A stretch of 64,000 nucleotides of DNA, from positions 675,001 through 739,000 of the forward strand of contig NZ_CP034443.1 in the NCBI RefSeq assembly GCF_003952365.1, read 5' to 3'. The notes beneath the pieces are model-generated. The model was not told the DNA's origin, made no database searches, and saw only the letters and a list, made by a program, of their open reading frames with translations. The position numbers and the translations under genes were made by a program. Positions within the stretch are counted from its first letter, which is position 1. Every line of letters begins with the position of its first letter. The DNA is from Mesorhizobium sp. M9A.F.Ca.ET.002.03.1.2 (lineage in GTDB: Bacteria; Pseudomonadota; Alphaproteobacteria; Rhizobiales; Rhizobiaceae). This document shows positions 10,726 through 19,431 of the stretch, piece by piece.

Positions 10726-13020
10726 CTATAGCGGGATTGAGCGATCGTCGGCAAAGGCTTGCAGCAGCGCCCGCATCGGCGATTTCTGAGCCGGCGCCAT
10801 GAGGTTGTCGTCGAAGAACGCCTGCAGCTCGGCCAGCGGCAGTTCCGTCAGCATTGCCTTGACCGGACCGATCGAGGCCGGCGACATCGAGATCGACCGG
10901 TAGCCAAGGCCGACCAGCGCCATCGCCGAGATCGGCTTGCCGGCCAGTTCACCGCACAAGGTCACCGGGGTTTGGTTGCGCGCCCCGGCGTCGGCAACCT
11001 GCTTCAGAACGCGCAGGAACGGCGTCGACAACGCATCGAAGCGGTCGGAGAGCTGCGTATTGCCGCGATCGACCGCCATGACGAACTGGAACAGATCGTT
11101 CGAGCCGACCGAGACGAAGTCGACGGCCTTCATCAGCTCGTCGAGCTGGAACAGCAGCGAAGGCACTTCCAGCATGGCCCCGAGCTTCAGGCTGGTCGGC
11201 AAATGATGGGCAAAACGCGACAGATGCCGCACCTCGCGATCGATGATTTCGCGCGCCTGCGCGATCTCGCCGAGCTCCGTGACCATCGGCAGCATCAGCT
11301 TCAGTTCACGCCCACCGCAGGCCTTCAGAAGCGCGCGGATCTGTGTGCGCAACAGGCCCGGCCGGTCGAGCGTCAAGCGGATGGCGCGCCAGCCGAGCGC
11401 CGGGTTCTCTTCCTGGGCCGCGTCCTTGAAGTAGGGCAGCACCTTGTCGCCGCCGATATCGATGGTGCGGAAGGTCACCGGCTTGCCGCGCGCCGCATCG
11501 AGCACGTCGCGGTAGAGCCGTTCCTGGGCTTCCGCACGCGGAAAGGTCGAGGCGACCATGAATTGCAGTTCGGTGCGGAACAGGCCTATGCCGGCGGCGC
11601 CCGCCTCGGCAAGCTGCGGCAAATCGACGGCCAGGCCGGCATTCATCAGAAGATCGACCTGGATGCCGTCCTTGGTCACCGACGGCTTCTTGCGCAGTTC
11701 GCGGTAGACCTCCTGCCGCCGGGCCCGGAAGCGGACCTTTTCGGCATAAGCGGCTTCGAGATCGGGCTGAGGGCGCAGATGGATCGTGCCTTCTTCGCCG
11801 TCGACAATGATGGCGTCGCCGTTTTCCGCCATGGAAACGGCGCCCTTCATCTGGCCAGCGACCGGTATACCCATGGCCCGCGCCACGATGACGACATGGC
11901 TGGTCGCGGCACCGTCCTCCAGCACCAGCCCGCGCAGCTTGTCTCTGGGATAATCGAGCAGTTCGGCGGCGCCCATCGAGCGGGCGACGACGATGGCATC
12001 CTTAGGCAGCGAGGCTGCGACATCGTCCGGCCCGCGTCCCATCAACTGGCGCAGCAGCCGGTTGGCGAGATCGTCGAAATCGCTCATCCGCTCGCGCAGA
12101 TACGGATCGGTCATGTGCAGCATGCGGGCACGCATGTCGCTCTGCACCTTTTCCACCGCCGCTTCCGCCGTCAGGCCGTTGCGGATCGCCTCTTCCAGCC
12201 GGCGCACCCAGCCGCTGTCGTTGGCGAACATGCGATAGGCTTCGAGCACCTGGCGATGCTCGCCCTCGAAGGCGACTTCGCGGCGTTCCAGCATGTCGTC
12301 GATGGAGAGCCTGAGCGAGCCGAGGGAGGCATCGAGGCGCTTGATCTCCTCCTCGCTGTCCTCGTTGAACAGATTGGTGACGACGATGCGCGGCTCGTGC
12401 AGCACGACATGGCCAAGCCCGACGCCCTCGTTGAAGGACAGGCCGGTAAAGCTCACCGGGCGGCGCAGGTCGAGTTCGAGCCCGGGCCGGGTCAACCGGG
12501 CAAGGTCGCCGGTGGCGATCATCTCGGCGATCACCATCGCTGTCGTTTCCAGCGCCTCGACCTCGTCGTCGCGGTAGTGGCGCATGGTCTTGTTCTGGAC
12601 GACCAGCACGCCGAGCGTGCGCCCTGCCCTGAGCACCGGCACGCCGAGGAAGGAATTGTAGATCTCTTCCCCCGTCTCCGGCAGGTAGGCGAAGGCGGGA
12701 TGTTCCTGCGCATTGGAGAGATTGAGCGGCCGTGCCGACGCCGCGATCGTGCCGACGAGGCCTTCCCCCAGCCTGAGCTGCGCCAGATGGACGGCGTTCG
12801 GGTTCAGGCCCTCGGTGGCATAGAGTTCGAGCACCGAATCGGCGCGCAGCACATAGAGCGAGCACACTTCGGCGACCATGTTGGAGGCGATGTCGCGGAC
12901 GATGCGGTCGAGCCGCTCCTGCGGCTCCAGCGGCTCCTGCATGAGCTCGCGGAGCCGTTTCAGCAAAACGCGCGGGCCGCTGGCCGTATCACGCATCGCG
13001 GCTTGTTCTCCAATGGACAT
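10726..13020 (-). CDS. ptsP: PTS-Ntr enzyme I (phosphoenolpyruvate phosphotransferase PtsP)
   Basis: First component of the nitrogen-related phosphotransferase relay, passing phosphate from PEP to NPr and EIIA-Ntr; it acts in regulation, not sugar uptake. The 764-aa protein has an N-terminal GAF domain (about residues 25-170), then the enzyme I fold: HPr-binding helical domain, phosphohistidine domain with active His375 in GAATSHVVIVARAMG, and the C-terminal PEP-binding barrel (FRTELQFM, CGELAGKP). The GAF domain distinguishes PtsP from sugar-PTS enzyme I. Two candidate starts exist, 13020 and 12996; the spacing of GGAG before the second leaves the choice open. prfA follows after 9 bases. Confidence 0.97.
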   Translation of the reverse strand: MSIGEQAAMRDTASGPRVLLKRLRELMQEPLEPQERLDRIVRDIASNMVAEVCSLYVLRADSVLELYATEGLNPNAVHLAQLRLGEGLVGTIAASARPLNLSNAQEHPAFAYLPETGEEIYNSFLGVPVLRAGRTLGVLVVQNKTMRHYRDDEVEALETTAMVIAEMIATGDLARLTRPGLELDLRRPVSFTGLSFNEGVGLGHVVLHEPRIVVTNLFNEDSEEEIKRLDASLGSLRLSIDDMLERREVAFEGEHRQVLEAYRMFANDSGWVRRLEEAIRNGLTAEAAVEKVQSDMRARMLHMTDPYLRERMSDFDDLANRLLRQLMGRGPDDVAASLPKDAIVVARSMGAAELLDYPRDKLRGLVLEDGAATSHVVIVARAMGIPVAGQMKGAVSMAENGDAIIVDGEEGTIHLRPQPDLEAAYAEKVRFRARRQEVYRELRKKPSVTKDGIQVDLLMNAGLAVDLPQLAEAGAAGIGLFRTELQFMVASTFPRAEAQERLYRDVLDAARGKPVTFRTIDIGGDKVLPYFKDAAQEENPALGWRAIRLTLDRPGLLRTQIRALLKACGGRELKLMLPMVTELGEIAQAREIIDREVRHLSRFAHHLPTSLKLGAMLEVPSLLFQLDELMKAVDFVSVGSNDLFQFVMAVDRGNTQLSDRFDALSTPFLRVLKQVADAGARNQTPVTLCGELAGKPISAMALVGLGYRSISMSPASIGPVKAMLTELPLAELQAFFDDNLMAPAQKSPMRALLQAFADDRSIPL

Positions 13021-13126
13021 TCTGCCCGCCGCAGTTTCTCCCGCGGCCGGCGCTCACGCAACAACTCAATTAGAGCGCCGTGCGTCCAATTGGACTCACA
13101 AAGGACACTCTAAGACTTTCGATCCG

Positions 13127-13194
13127 CTGCATCGTGCTTTCCGAACCGAAGGTCAGCGCAGCAAAGATCGACTCCGATTTTCGGGCCGATGCAG
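13127..13194. repeat. Palindromic interspersed repeat between lysC and ptsP
   Basis: CTGCATCG (13127-13134) and CGATGCAG (13187-13194) form outer arms, with partly complementary inner arms built from TTTCCGAACCGA and TCCGATTTTCGG. The style matches the interspersed palindromes of rhizobial genomes. It lies in the 178-base gap between lysC and ptsP and could form a strong hairpin in a read-through transcript. Confidence 0.6.
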
Positions 13195-13198
13195 TCTG

Positions 13199-14452
13199 CT
13201 ACTGCTTATCCAGACCGTAGACGGAATGCAAAGTACGAACCGCAAGTTCGGTGTAGGGACCGTCGATCAGGATCGAAATCTTGATCTCGGAGGTCGTGAT
13301 CGCCCGGATGTTGATCGCCTTGTCGGCCAGTGCCTTGAAGGCGGTGGCGGCAACGCCCGCATGGCTGCGCATGCCGATACCGATGACCGAGACCTTCGAC
13401 ATGCCGGCTTCCGATTGCACGACATCGTAGCCGATCGTGGCCTTCAGCCGCTCGAGCACGGCAAGCGCCTTGTCGACATCGCCGGACGGCACGGTGAAGG
13501 TCATGTCGGTGAACTTGCCGTCCTCGGAAATGTTCTGGACGATCATGTCGACATTGATGTTGGCCTCGGCCAGCGGCCCGAAAATGCCGGCGGCAACGCC
13601 CGGCCGGTCACCGACACGACGCAACGAAATTTGCGCTTCGTCCTTGGCGTAGGCAATTCCGGTGACGACCTGCTGTTCCACGATCTCTTCCTCGTCGCAA
13701 ATAAGCGTTCCGGGCGGATTGAGCAAATCCCCCATTCCGGGCGCGTCGGGATCGTCGAAGGACGACCGCACGAAAGTACGCACCCTGTGCACCATGGCAA
13801 GCTCGACCGAGCGCACCTGCAGGACCTTGGCGCCGAGCGAGGCCATTTCAAGCATTTCCTCGAAGGAAATCTTGGCCAGCCGCCGCGCCTTCGGTTCGAT
13901 GCGCGGGTCGGTGGTGTAGACCCCGTCGACATCGGTGTAGATGTCGCATCGGTCGGCCTTGACCGCCGCCGCGATGGCGACGGCGCTGGTGTCGGAGCCG
14001 CCGCGGCCGAGCGTCGCGATGCGGTTGTCCGGCCCGATGCCCTGGAAGCCGGCGACAACCGCCACCTGGCCCTCGCCGAAGCGCTTGATCAGGAAGGCGC
14101 CGTCGATGTCGAGAATGCGCGCCGCGCCGTGCGCATTGTCGGTCTTGATCGGGATTTGCCAGCCTTGCCAGGAGCGGGCATGGACGCCCATGTTCTGCAG
14201 CGCGATCGCCAGCAGGCCGGCAGTGACCTGCTCGCCGGAGGCGACGACGGCGTCATATTCGCGCGCATCGTGCATCGCAGAGGCTTCGCGCGTCCATTGC
14301 ACGAGTTCGTTGGTCTTGCCGGCCATCGCCGAGACGACCACCGCGACCTCATGGCCGGCATCGACCTCGCGTTTGACATGGCGCGCCACATTGCGGATGC
14401 GGGCGATGTCGGCGACGGAGGTTCCGCCGAATTTCATCACGATGCGCGCCAT
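13199..14452 (-). CDS. lysC: Aspartate kinase
   Basis: Phosphorylates aspartate in the first step toward lysine, methionine and threonine. It has 417 aa from the ATG at 14452, where the conserved opening MARIVMKFGGTSVAD begins; the longer frame to 14572 adds non-family sequence. The kinase domain carries KFGGTSV and GRGGSDTSAVA, and two C-terminal ACT domains (VTGIAYAKDEAQISL, KVSVIGIGMRSHAGVA) provide feedback control. It is divergent from ubiG, and lysA, another lysine-pathway gene, is at the far end of the window. Confidence 0.97.
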   Translation of the reverse strand: MARIVMKFGGTSVADIARIRNVARHVKREVDAGHEVAVVVSAMAGKTNELVQWTREASAMHDAREYDAVVASGEQVTAGLLAIALQNMGVHARSWQGWQIPIKTDNAHGAARILDIDGAFLIKRFGEGQVAVVAGFQGIGPDNRIATLGRGGSDTSAVAIAAAVKADRCDIYTDVDGVYTTDPRIEPKARRLAKISFEEMLEMASLGAKVLQVRSVELAMVHRVRTFVRSSFDDPDAPGMGDLLNPPGTLICDEEEIVEQQVVTGIAYAKDEAQISLRRVGDRPGVAAGIFGPLAEANINVDMIVQNISEDGKFTDMTFTVPSGDVDKALAVLERLKATIGYDVVQSEAGMSKVSVIGIGMRSHAGVAATAFKALADKAINIRAITTSEIKISILIDGPYTELAVRTLHSVYGLDKQ

Positions 14453-14692
14453 GGAAGCGAAATGCCTTTGACTGGGTGCCGTGCCGACGGCCGAAAAACG
14501 GAAAAGAGAGCGTCCGGCTGGGCCGGCCGCTGAATGCGCGGCCTCCTTAGCCAAAACAGCCAAGCTTCGCAAGCGACGGCGAACGCGGCCGTCAATATCG
14601 GGCGCTTGCCGGCATCCACGAGCGCTGCTCTGTCAGCAGCCGAATTTCCCGTCTTGACATTCGCTGCCTCGCGCCCGACTTCCTAACCCACC

Positions 14693-14735
14693 AGAGCGCG
14701 ATCAGCAAAACCGGTTTTGCGTCCGATCGCGCTCT
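14693..14735. repeat. Composite palindromic repeat upstream of ubiG
   Basis: Perfect 11-base outer arms AGAGCGCGATC (14693-14703) and GATCGCGCTCT (14725-14735) enclose a perfect 12-base palindrome AAAACCGGTTTT (14707-14718). It ends 29 bases before the ubiG start. The design resembles rhizobial interspersed repeats rather than a single regulator site. Confidence 0.7.
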
Positions 14736-14764
14736 GAACTTTTGAGCCTTCGGGAGACCAATCG

Positions 14765-15514
14765 ATGCCAGAGCCCCGACGATCGACGATCGATGCCGGA
14801 GAAGTGGAGCGCTTTTCCGCACTTGCCGCCGAATGGTGGAATCCGAACGGCAAGTTCCGTCCGCTGCACAAGTTCAATCCGATCCGGCTCGCCTATATAC
14901 GCGACCAGGTGGCGTCGCGCTTCGGCCGCGACCCGCGTGCGGCGCGGCCGTTCGAGGGCCTGCGGTTCCTGGACATCGGCTGCGGCGGCGGGCTGTTGTG
15001 CGAGCCGATGGCGCGGCTTGGCGCCGAAGTGATCGGCGCCGACGCGTCCGCCACCAACATCGAAGTGGCCAAGCTGCATGCGGCGGAGGTCGGCGTGACG
15101 GTGGACTACCGCGCCACGACGGCGGAGGACCTGGCCGACGCCGGCGAGAAATTCGACGTCATCCTCAACATGGAAGTGGTCGAGCATGTCGCCGACATCG
15201 ACCTGTTCGTGGCCAAATGCGGCGAGATGCTCAAGCCGGACGGCGTCATGTTCGTCGCCACCATCAACCGCACGCTGAAGGCGCTGGGCCTGGCCATCAT
15301 CGGCGCCGAATATGTGCTGCGCTGGTTGCCGCGCGGCACTCACCAGTTCGGCAAGCTGGTGCGGCCGGACGAGCTGGAAAAGGCGCTTGCCGGCGCCGGC
15401 CTGGCCATCATCGACCGCACCGGCGTCACCTACAATCCGCTCGCCGACCGCTGGCAGCGGTCGAAGGACATGGACGTCAACTACATGGTGCTGGCGGAGA
15501 AGGCACCCGTCTGA
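14765..15514 (+). CDS. ubiG: Ubiquinone biosynthesis O-methyltransferase UbiG
   Basis: Performs both O-methylations of the ubiquinone head group at the inner membrane surface using S-adenosylmethionine. It has 249 aa, the standard length. The N-terminal signature [19 protein letters not shown] and LHKFNPIRL is diagnostic of UbiG, followed by motif [16 protein letters not shown] and the post-I stretch [12 protein letters not shown]; the C-terminus ends in the family's YMVLAEK. It has its own leader, which contains a palindromic repeat. Confidence 0.97.
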   Translation: MPEPRRSTIDAGEVERFSALAAEWWNPNGKFRPLHKFNPIRLAYIRDQVASRFGRDPRAARPFEGLRFLDIGCGGGLLCEPMARLGAEVIGADASATNIEVAKLHAAEVGVTVDYRATTAEDLADAGEKFDVILNMEVVEHVADIDLFVAKCGEMLKPDGVMFVATINRTLKALGLAIIGAEYVLRWLPRGTHQFGKLVRPDELEKALAGAGLAIIDRTGVTYNPLADRWQRSKDMDVNYMVLAEKAPV

Positions 15515-15521
15515 ACCCTTC

Positions 15522-16451
15522 TCACGCCGCCACCTTCTCACCCGTCTGGCTTTGCGCCTTTGTGGCGGTCTGGCTTTGCGCTTTCGTGGTGATGAGGACG
15601 CCGGCGGTGATGATGACGGCACCCGCCCAGGTCAGCAATTGATAGTGCTCGCCGAGAAAGATCGTGCCGGCAAACAGCCCGACCGCAGCCGCGACATAGC
15701 CGATCTGGCTGAGATAGACGGGACCGCCCACCGCCTGCAGCCGGAAGAAGAAGGCGAACATCGCCGCGGCCGATGCGACCTGCCCGACGACCACCAGCGG
15801 CACGCCGCCGAGCAGGGCGAGCGAACCGCCGCCTTGCAGCGTGAGGATGCCGCCAAAAAGCAGCGCGGCCGCTGCCAGGTGGCTGCCGACGGCAAGCTCG
15901 ATCGGCCCGGTCCCTTTGGGCCAATCGACCGTGCGGTAGATATTGCCGACGGCAAGGCTGACCGGGATGAGCAGCCCTACCGCCACCCAGAAGAATTCGG
16001 CCGGCTGGCCGGCCTCGCCGCGTGTCACCGCCACCATCACCGCGCCGGCGAAGCCGACGGCAATGCCGACCACGCCAAGCAGATTGGGGCGCCGGACGCC
16101 GAGCAGGATCGAAAACACCAGCGTGATAACAGGCGACAGCGTGAACATGATGCCGGTGTAGCCGGCGCCAAGATGCGGAATGGCCGAGAACATCAAGAGA
16201 TTGGGAAAAGCGTAGGACACCGCCGCGGTGACGAAGAAATAACGCAGCCTGTGCGGGGTAAGCCGGATGCCCTGCCCGCGCAGCAGCAAGGCGCACAAAA
16301 GCACGCCGCCGGCGCCAAGCGAGATGACGAGCGCCCAGACCATGGCGGGAACGCCTGCTGCCGTCGCGATCTTGCCGAACGGCAGCGTCAGGCCGAGCAG
16401 GCCGCCGGTGATGACCAAAAGGCCGAATGCCGAATCCCAGAGAAATTTCAT
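15522..16451 (-). CDS. EamA/DMT-family inner-membrane exporter
   Basis: Drug/metabolite transporter of 309 aa with about ten helices and two EamA halves. The ATG at 16451 begins MKFLWDSAFGLLVITGG; the longer frame to 16517 would read through the operator region. The last ten codons include two tandem copies of an 8-residue unit, TKAQSQTA and TKAQSQTG, encoded by a 24-base direct repeat. It is divergent from a MarR regulator 102 bases away with palindromic sites between them, so regulation by that MarR protein is likely. The substrate is unknown. It converges on ubiG with an 8-base gap. Confidence 0.88.
   Translation of the reverse strand: MKFLWDSAFGLLVITGGLLGLTLPFGKIATAAGVPAMVWALVISLGAGGVLLCALLLRGQGIRLTPHRLRYFFVTAAVSYAFPNLLMFSAIPHLGAGYTGIMFTLSPVITLVFSILLGVRRPNLLGVVGIAVGFAGAVMVAVTRGEAGQPAEFFWVAVGLLIPVSLAVGNIYRTVDWPKGTGPIELAVGSHLAAAALLFGGILTLQGGGSLALLGGVPLVVVGQVASAAAMFAFFFRLQAVGGPVYLSQIGYVAAAVGLFAGTIFLGEHYQLLTWAGAVIITAGVLITTKAQSQTATKAQSQTGEKVAA
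15544..15591. repeat. 24-base tandem repeat inside the EamA exporter gene
   Basis: Two near-identical 24-base units (15544-15567 and 15568-15591) begin GTCTGGCTTTGCGC and differ at a few positions. They keep the reading frame and add eight residues to the cytoplasmic C-terminus of the exporter. Confidence 0.8.
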
Positions 16452-16494
16452 TTCGTAGCCCTGTCGCCTATTTTGCGGCTCTTGGCCAGCATCG

Positions 16495-16552
16495 TATCTT
16501 GAGGTAAGATAATGCAAAGATTCTTAACGTCAAGATATTTAACGGTGAGATA
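16495..16552. promoter_or_regulatory. Three MarR-type operator palindromes
   Basis: TATCTTGAGGTAAGATA (16495-16511) has perfect 6-base arms. TTCTTAACGTCAAGATA (16521-16537) and TATTTAACGGTGAGATA (16536-16552) are degenerate copies of the same 17-base pattern, close to a TATCTTnACGTnAAGATA consensus. They fill the space between the divergent EamA exporter and marR genes; the last ends one base before the marR start codon, as expected for autorepression. Confidence 0.7.
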
Positions 16553-16553
16553 G

Positions 16554-17039
16554 ATGGATCGCGCAGCGAGAGCCATCGAGCAGTGGAACAGGGAACGGCC
16601 GGATCTGGATGTTTCTCCGATGGCCGTGCTGGGACGGTTGAATGAGGCCTCGTCGCTGATAGCACGAGAACGCCTCGCTCCGCTGTTTGCGCGTTTCGGG
16701 CTGCAATCCGGGGAATTCGACGTGCTGGCGACGCTGCGCCGTTCCGGATCACCTTACGCGCTGACGCCAACCGCCCTCTATGAGGCGACGATGGTGACGT
16801 CGGGCGCCATGACCAATCGCCTCGATCGGCTCGAACAATCCGGATTGATCATGCGCGGGCCGCATCCCAACGATCGGCGCGGGATTGTCGTGCAACTCAC
16901 CGGGAAGGGTCTGGCATTGATCGACGAGGCGCTCGCCGCTCACGTTGCGAACGAGCACCAGATTCTCGCTGGCCTAACCCAAGCCGAGCGGGAGGCGCTC
17001 GCACGCCTGCTCGGAAAATTGATCGGAAGCTTGGGCTAG
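16554..17039 (+). CDS. MarR-family transcriptional regulator
   Basis: Winged-helix dimeric repressor, 161 aa. After a helical N-terminus (SSLIARERLAPLFARFGL) it has the wHTH region FDVLATLRRSGSPYALTPTALYEA, the recognition helix MVTSGAMTNRLDRLEQSG, and the wing RGPHPNDRRGIVVQLT with the conserved DxR. A weak ribosome site (GGTGAG) overlaps the last operator. Divergent pairing with an exporter is the classic MarR arrangement, so it probably represses that exporter and itself; the ligand is unknown. Confidence 0.93.
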   Translation: MDRAARAIEQWNRERPDLDVSPMAVLGRLNEASSLIARERLAPLFARFGLQSGEFDVLATLRRSGSPYALTPTALYEATMVTSGAMTNRLDRLEQSGLIMRGPHPNDRRGIVVQLTGKGLALIDEALAAHVANEHQILAGLTQAEREALARLLGKLIGSLG

Positions 17040-17113
17040 CCTGCTAGTTACGGTCATCGGGAACGCATCGGCCATTTTCGGAACTGAATGCGCCAGAACG
17101 GTGACAAGGGAGG

Positions 17114-17809
17114 TCAGTTTCGCTTGTCGAAATGCCGTTGGGCTTCTTGTCGCCTGATATGCCTCTCATGTCGCCACCGCGCAAAAAAGACGATCATGTC
17201 TGCAAACCAACTTGGCGTATTTAGATGGAGCAACGCAGCGCGCGCGCTCTGAATTCGGCTGGCATCTAACGCAACGTCGGAATAGTCCGAAGGTTCTTTT
17301 TGTCTGGCTTCAACCCATTGGCGAATTCTCGAGCCATCCGGTAGTTTCGCCGCGAACGCCAATTCACGTTCCATGCAGACCTGCTCCACCCGGTCGCGTA
17401 ACTTCTCCTCGTAGCTAATACCTCGCTGATCGAGACGTGCATGCGTCGCCTCATGCACGATCGCCCCAGCGACCTGCTCGACAACCGTATATTTACCTAG
17501 AACAAATCGCTCATCGAGTTCACAAGTCGAAGTCGATTTCACGAATCGGCCGGCCGCACCGGGAATAGTTGTAATCCAAATCTGCTTTAGGTCGCGAACT
17601 AGACGTCGATATCTAACGGGGTCAAATTCTTGTATCAATTGTAGCGCGGCGGCGACCCGATCTGCGTCTCTGCCACCCTTGTCAGCATCATAGACAATCA
17701 CCATTCCGTTGATCGTTCTTTTGTCGCTTGATTTGATGGCTAGTCGATCGACAATACGCGTCAATATTTCTGAAATGCGAGGCCTTTCAGTCTTCACCGA
17801 GCGGCGCAA
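17114..17809 (-). CDS. Orphan HEXXH-motif protein, AT-rich
   Basis: A 231-aa protein I do not recognise beyond its motif. The central stretch VVEQVAGAIVHEATHARLD, near residue 120, has the zinc-peptidase-like HEATH followed by a glutamate-rich helix (RVEQVCMERELAFAAKL) that could supply a third ligand. A hydrophobic segment WFADMIVFFARW lies near the C-terminus, which ends in a basic tail. No signal peptide. Base composition is clearly more AT-rich and codon use more mixed than in neighbours, suggesting recent acquisition between marR and the DUF1178 gene. Peptidase activity is inference from the motif only. Confidence 0.72.
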   Translation of the reverse strand: MRRSVKTERPRISEILTRIVDRLAIKSSDKRTINGMVIVYDADKGGRDADRVAAALQLIQEFDPVRYRRLVRDLKQIWITTIPGAAGRFVKSTSTCELDERFVLGKYTVVEQVAGAIVHEATHARLDQRGISYEEKLRDRVEQVCMERELAFAAKLPDGSRIRQWVEARQKEPSDYSDVALDASRIQSARAALLHLNTPSWFADMIVFFARWRHERHIRRQEAQRHFDKRN

Positions 17810-17818
17810 AGATTTTCC

Positions 17819-18244
17819 TCAGTTCCGGTCGTCGGGGAAGCTTGGGATCGGCATGAATTCGACGCCGTCCTCGGCCAGGCTCTTCGCCTCCTCAAGCGTC
17901 GCCTCGCCATAGATGCCGTGCGGATCGCTCTCGCCAAAATGGATCTTGCGCGCCTCCTCGGCAAACTTGTCGCCGACATAGTCGGCGTTCTCGCGCACCT
18001 TCTCGGCCATCGCCTTCAATTGCGCCAGCGCCTGCTTCTGGGCCTCGCCCATGGCGAGCGCGATCTTTTCCTGGCTGCGCCCGGTGGAGACCGCCGGTGC
18101 CATCAATGCCTTCTCTATCCTGTGCGAGCCGCAGGCCGGGCAATCGACGAAGCCACGCTTCTTCTGGGTGTCGAAATCGTCGTTGCTGCGAAACCACCCT
18201 TCGAATTCGTGCTCGTGCTCGCAGATCAGGGAAAAGCGGATCAA
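17819..18244 (-). CDS. DUF1178 family protein
   Basis: Small conserved alphaproteobacterial protein, 141 aa, function unknown. It opens MIRFSLICEHEHEFEGWF with a CxxxH-like metal-binding start and has a second pair CPACGSHRIEKALM, together resembling a zinc ribbon; the rest is helical and charged. The start codon overlaps the stop of the upstream carbon-nitrogen hydrolase gene by 4 bases (ATGA), so the two are translationally coupled. The same linkage is common in rhizobia. Confidence 0.92.
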   Translation of the reverse strand: MIRFSLICEHEHEFEGWFRSNDDFDTQKKRGFVDCPACGSHRIEKALMAPAVSTGRSQEKIALAMGEAQKQALAQLKAMAEKVRENADYVGDKFAEEARKIHFGESDPHGIYGEATLEEAKSLAEDGVEFMPIPSFPDDRN

Positions 18245-19128
18245 GACGCCGCACCCCTGAGACGCGGCCCCTCGGCCGAAGCGGCGTTCACGGCAAACTC
18301 CCGCGCATTTTTCAGGTTCGGGATCTTCTTGCGCGCCGCGACCGACTGCGCCGGGTCGATCTCGGCGACGATCACCGCAGGCTCGTCATGCGCCGCTTCT
18401 GCGAGGATACGGCCCCAGGGATCGACGATCAGCGAATGGCCATAGGTCTCGCGGCCGTCCTCGTGCAGACCGCCTTGCGCCGCGGCGACGACATAGGCGC
18501 CGTTCTCGATGGCGCGTGCCCTGAGCAGCACGTGCCAGTGCGCCTCGCCGGTCTGGCGGGTGAAGGCGGCGGGCACGGAAAGCAGGTCGGCGCCGGCCAG
18601 CGCCTCGGCACGGAAGAGCTGCGGAAAGCGCAGATCGTAGCAGACGGCGAAACCCAGCCTCGCACCGTCGATCCCGGCGCCGCTGATCTCCGTGACGACG
18701 GCCTCGGTGCCTGGCTCGTAGGCGGCGGATTCGCGCCAGCTCTCGCCATTGTCGAGATCGACGTCGAACATGTGGATCTTGTCGTAAGTGGCAATCGTGG
18801 CGCCATCCGGCCCGAACAGAAGCGCGCGGTTGGCGAGCTTGCCGTCGGCGCGCAGGATGGCGGTCGAACCGATATGCAGGAAGATGCCAAGCTCCTTCGC
18901 CAGCTTCCGCGACGTCGAGACGACGATGTCCTTGTCCTCGGACGTGAAGGAGGCGGCCCGCGCTCGGCTGTCGCGGACCAGCGCACCGGTCATTTCCGGT
19001 GACTGGATATAGGCCGCGCCCTGGCCGGCCGCCTCGCGCACCAGCCGCTCCAGATCGACCGCGTTGCGCTCCGGGCTGGTGCCCGAACGCATCTGGATCG
19101 CCGCCGCCTTGAAAGCACCCATCGTCAT
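18241..19128 (-). CDS. Carbon-nitrogen hydrolase (nitrilase superfamily, Nit-like)
   Basis: Cytosolic amidohydrolase, 295 aa. The three catalytic residues are visible in context: Glu in IQSPEMTGAL, Lys in ATYDKIHMFD, and nucleophile Cys in GFAVCYDLRFPQLFRAEAL. The overall pattern is that of the Nit1/Nit2 group, which includes omega-amidases and deaminated glutathione amidases; the glutaredoxin gene immediately upstream makes a thiol-related repair role attractive but unproven. The start overlaps the grxC stop by 4 bases, and DUF1178 follows with another 4-base overlap. Confidence 0.92.
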   Translation of the reverse strand: MTMGAFKAAAIQMRSGTSPERNAVDLERLVREAAGQGAAYIQSPEMTGALVRDSRARAASFTSEDKDIVVSTSRKLAKELGIFLHIGSTAILRADGKLANRALLFGPDGATIATYDKIHMFDVDLDNGESWRESAAYEPGTEAVVTEISGAGIDGARLGFAVCYDLRFPQLFRAEALAGADLLSVPAAFTRQTGEAHWHVLLRARAIENGAYVVAAAQGGLHEDGRETYGHSLIVDPWGRILAEAAHDEPAVIVAEIDPAQSVAARKKIPNLKNAREFAVNAASAEGPRLRGAAS

Positions 19129-19403
19129 GTCCTCAAAATCGTCGAGCCATTGGCGAGCAGACCGTCCAGCCGGCCCTGCGCCTCCAGTTCATGGAGATCG
19201 TCGGAGCCGCCGACATGCGTGTCGCCGATGAATATCTGCGGAAAGGTCGAGCGGCCATTCGCGCGGGATATCATTTCCCGGCGCAGTTCCGGCGAGAAGG
19301 AGGCGTCGTGCTCGGTGTAGGCGACACCCTTGCGTTCGAGCAGCCGCTTGGCCGCCGTGCAATAGCCGCACATCATCCGTGTATAGATCGTCACGTCGAC
19401 CAT
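19125..19403 (-). CDS. grxC: Glutaredoxin 3
   Basis: Dithiol glutaredoxin reducing protein and glutathione mixed disulfides in the cytosol. It has 92 aa, with the active site CGYC in YTRMMCGYCTAAKRLL and the GSH-binding TFPQIFIGDTHVGGSDDL. The second active-site position is Gly instead of the common Pro (CPYC). It is the first gene of a tightly overlapping grxC-nitrilase-DUF1178 operon and lies 29 bases after comF. Confidence 0.95.
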   Translation of the reverse strand: MVDVTIYTRMMCGYCTAAKRLLERKGVAYTEHDASFSPELRREMISRANGRSTFPQIFIGDTHVGGSDDLHELEAQGRLDGLLANGSTILRT

Positions 19404-19431
19404 CGGTCAGCAATCCTGCCTTTCCCTCAAC

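Noticed and set aside
10759..14533. Long plus-strand frames opposite ptsP and lysC
   Set aside because: Both are mirror frames of strongly supported genes, with low-complexity composition and no ribosome site.
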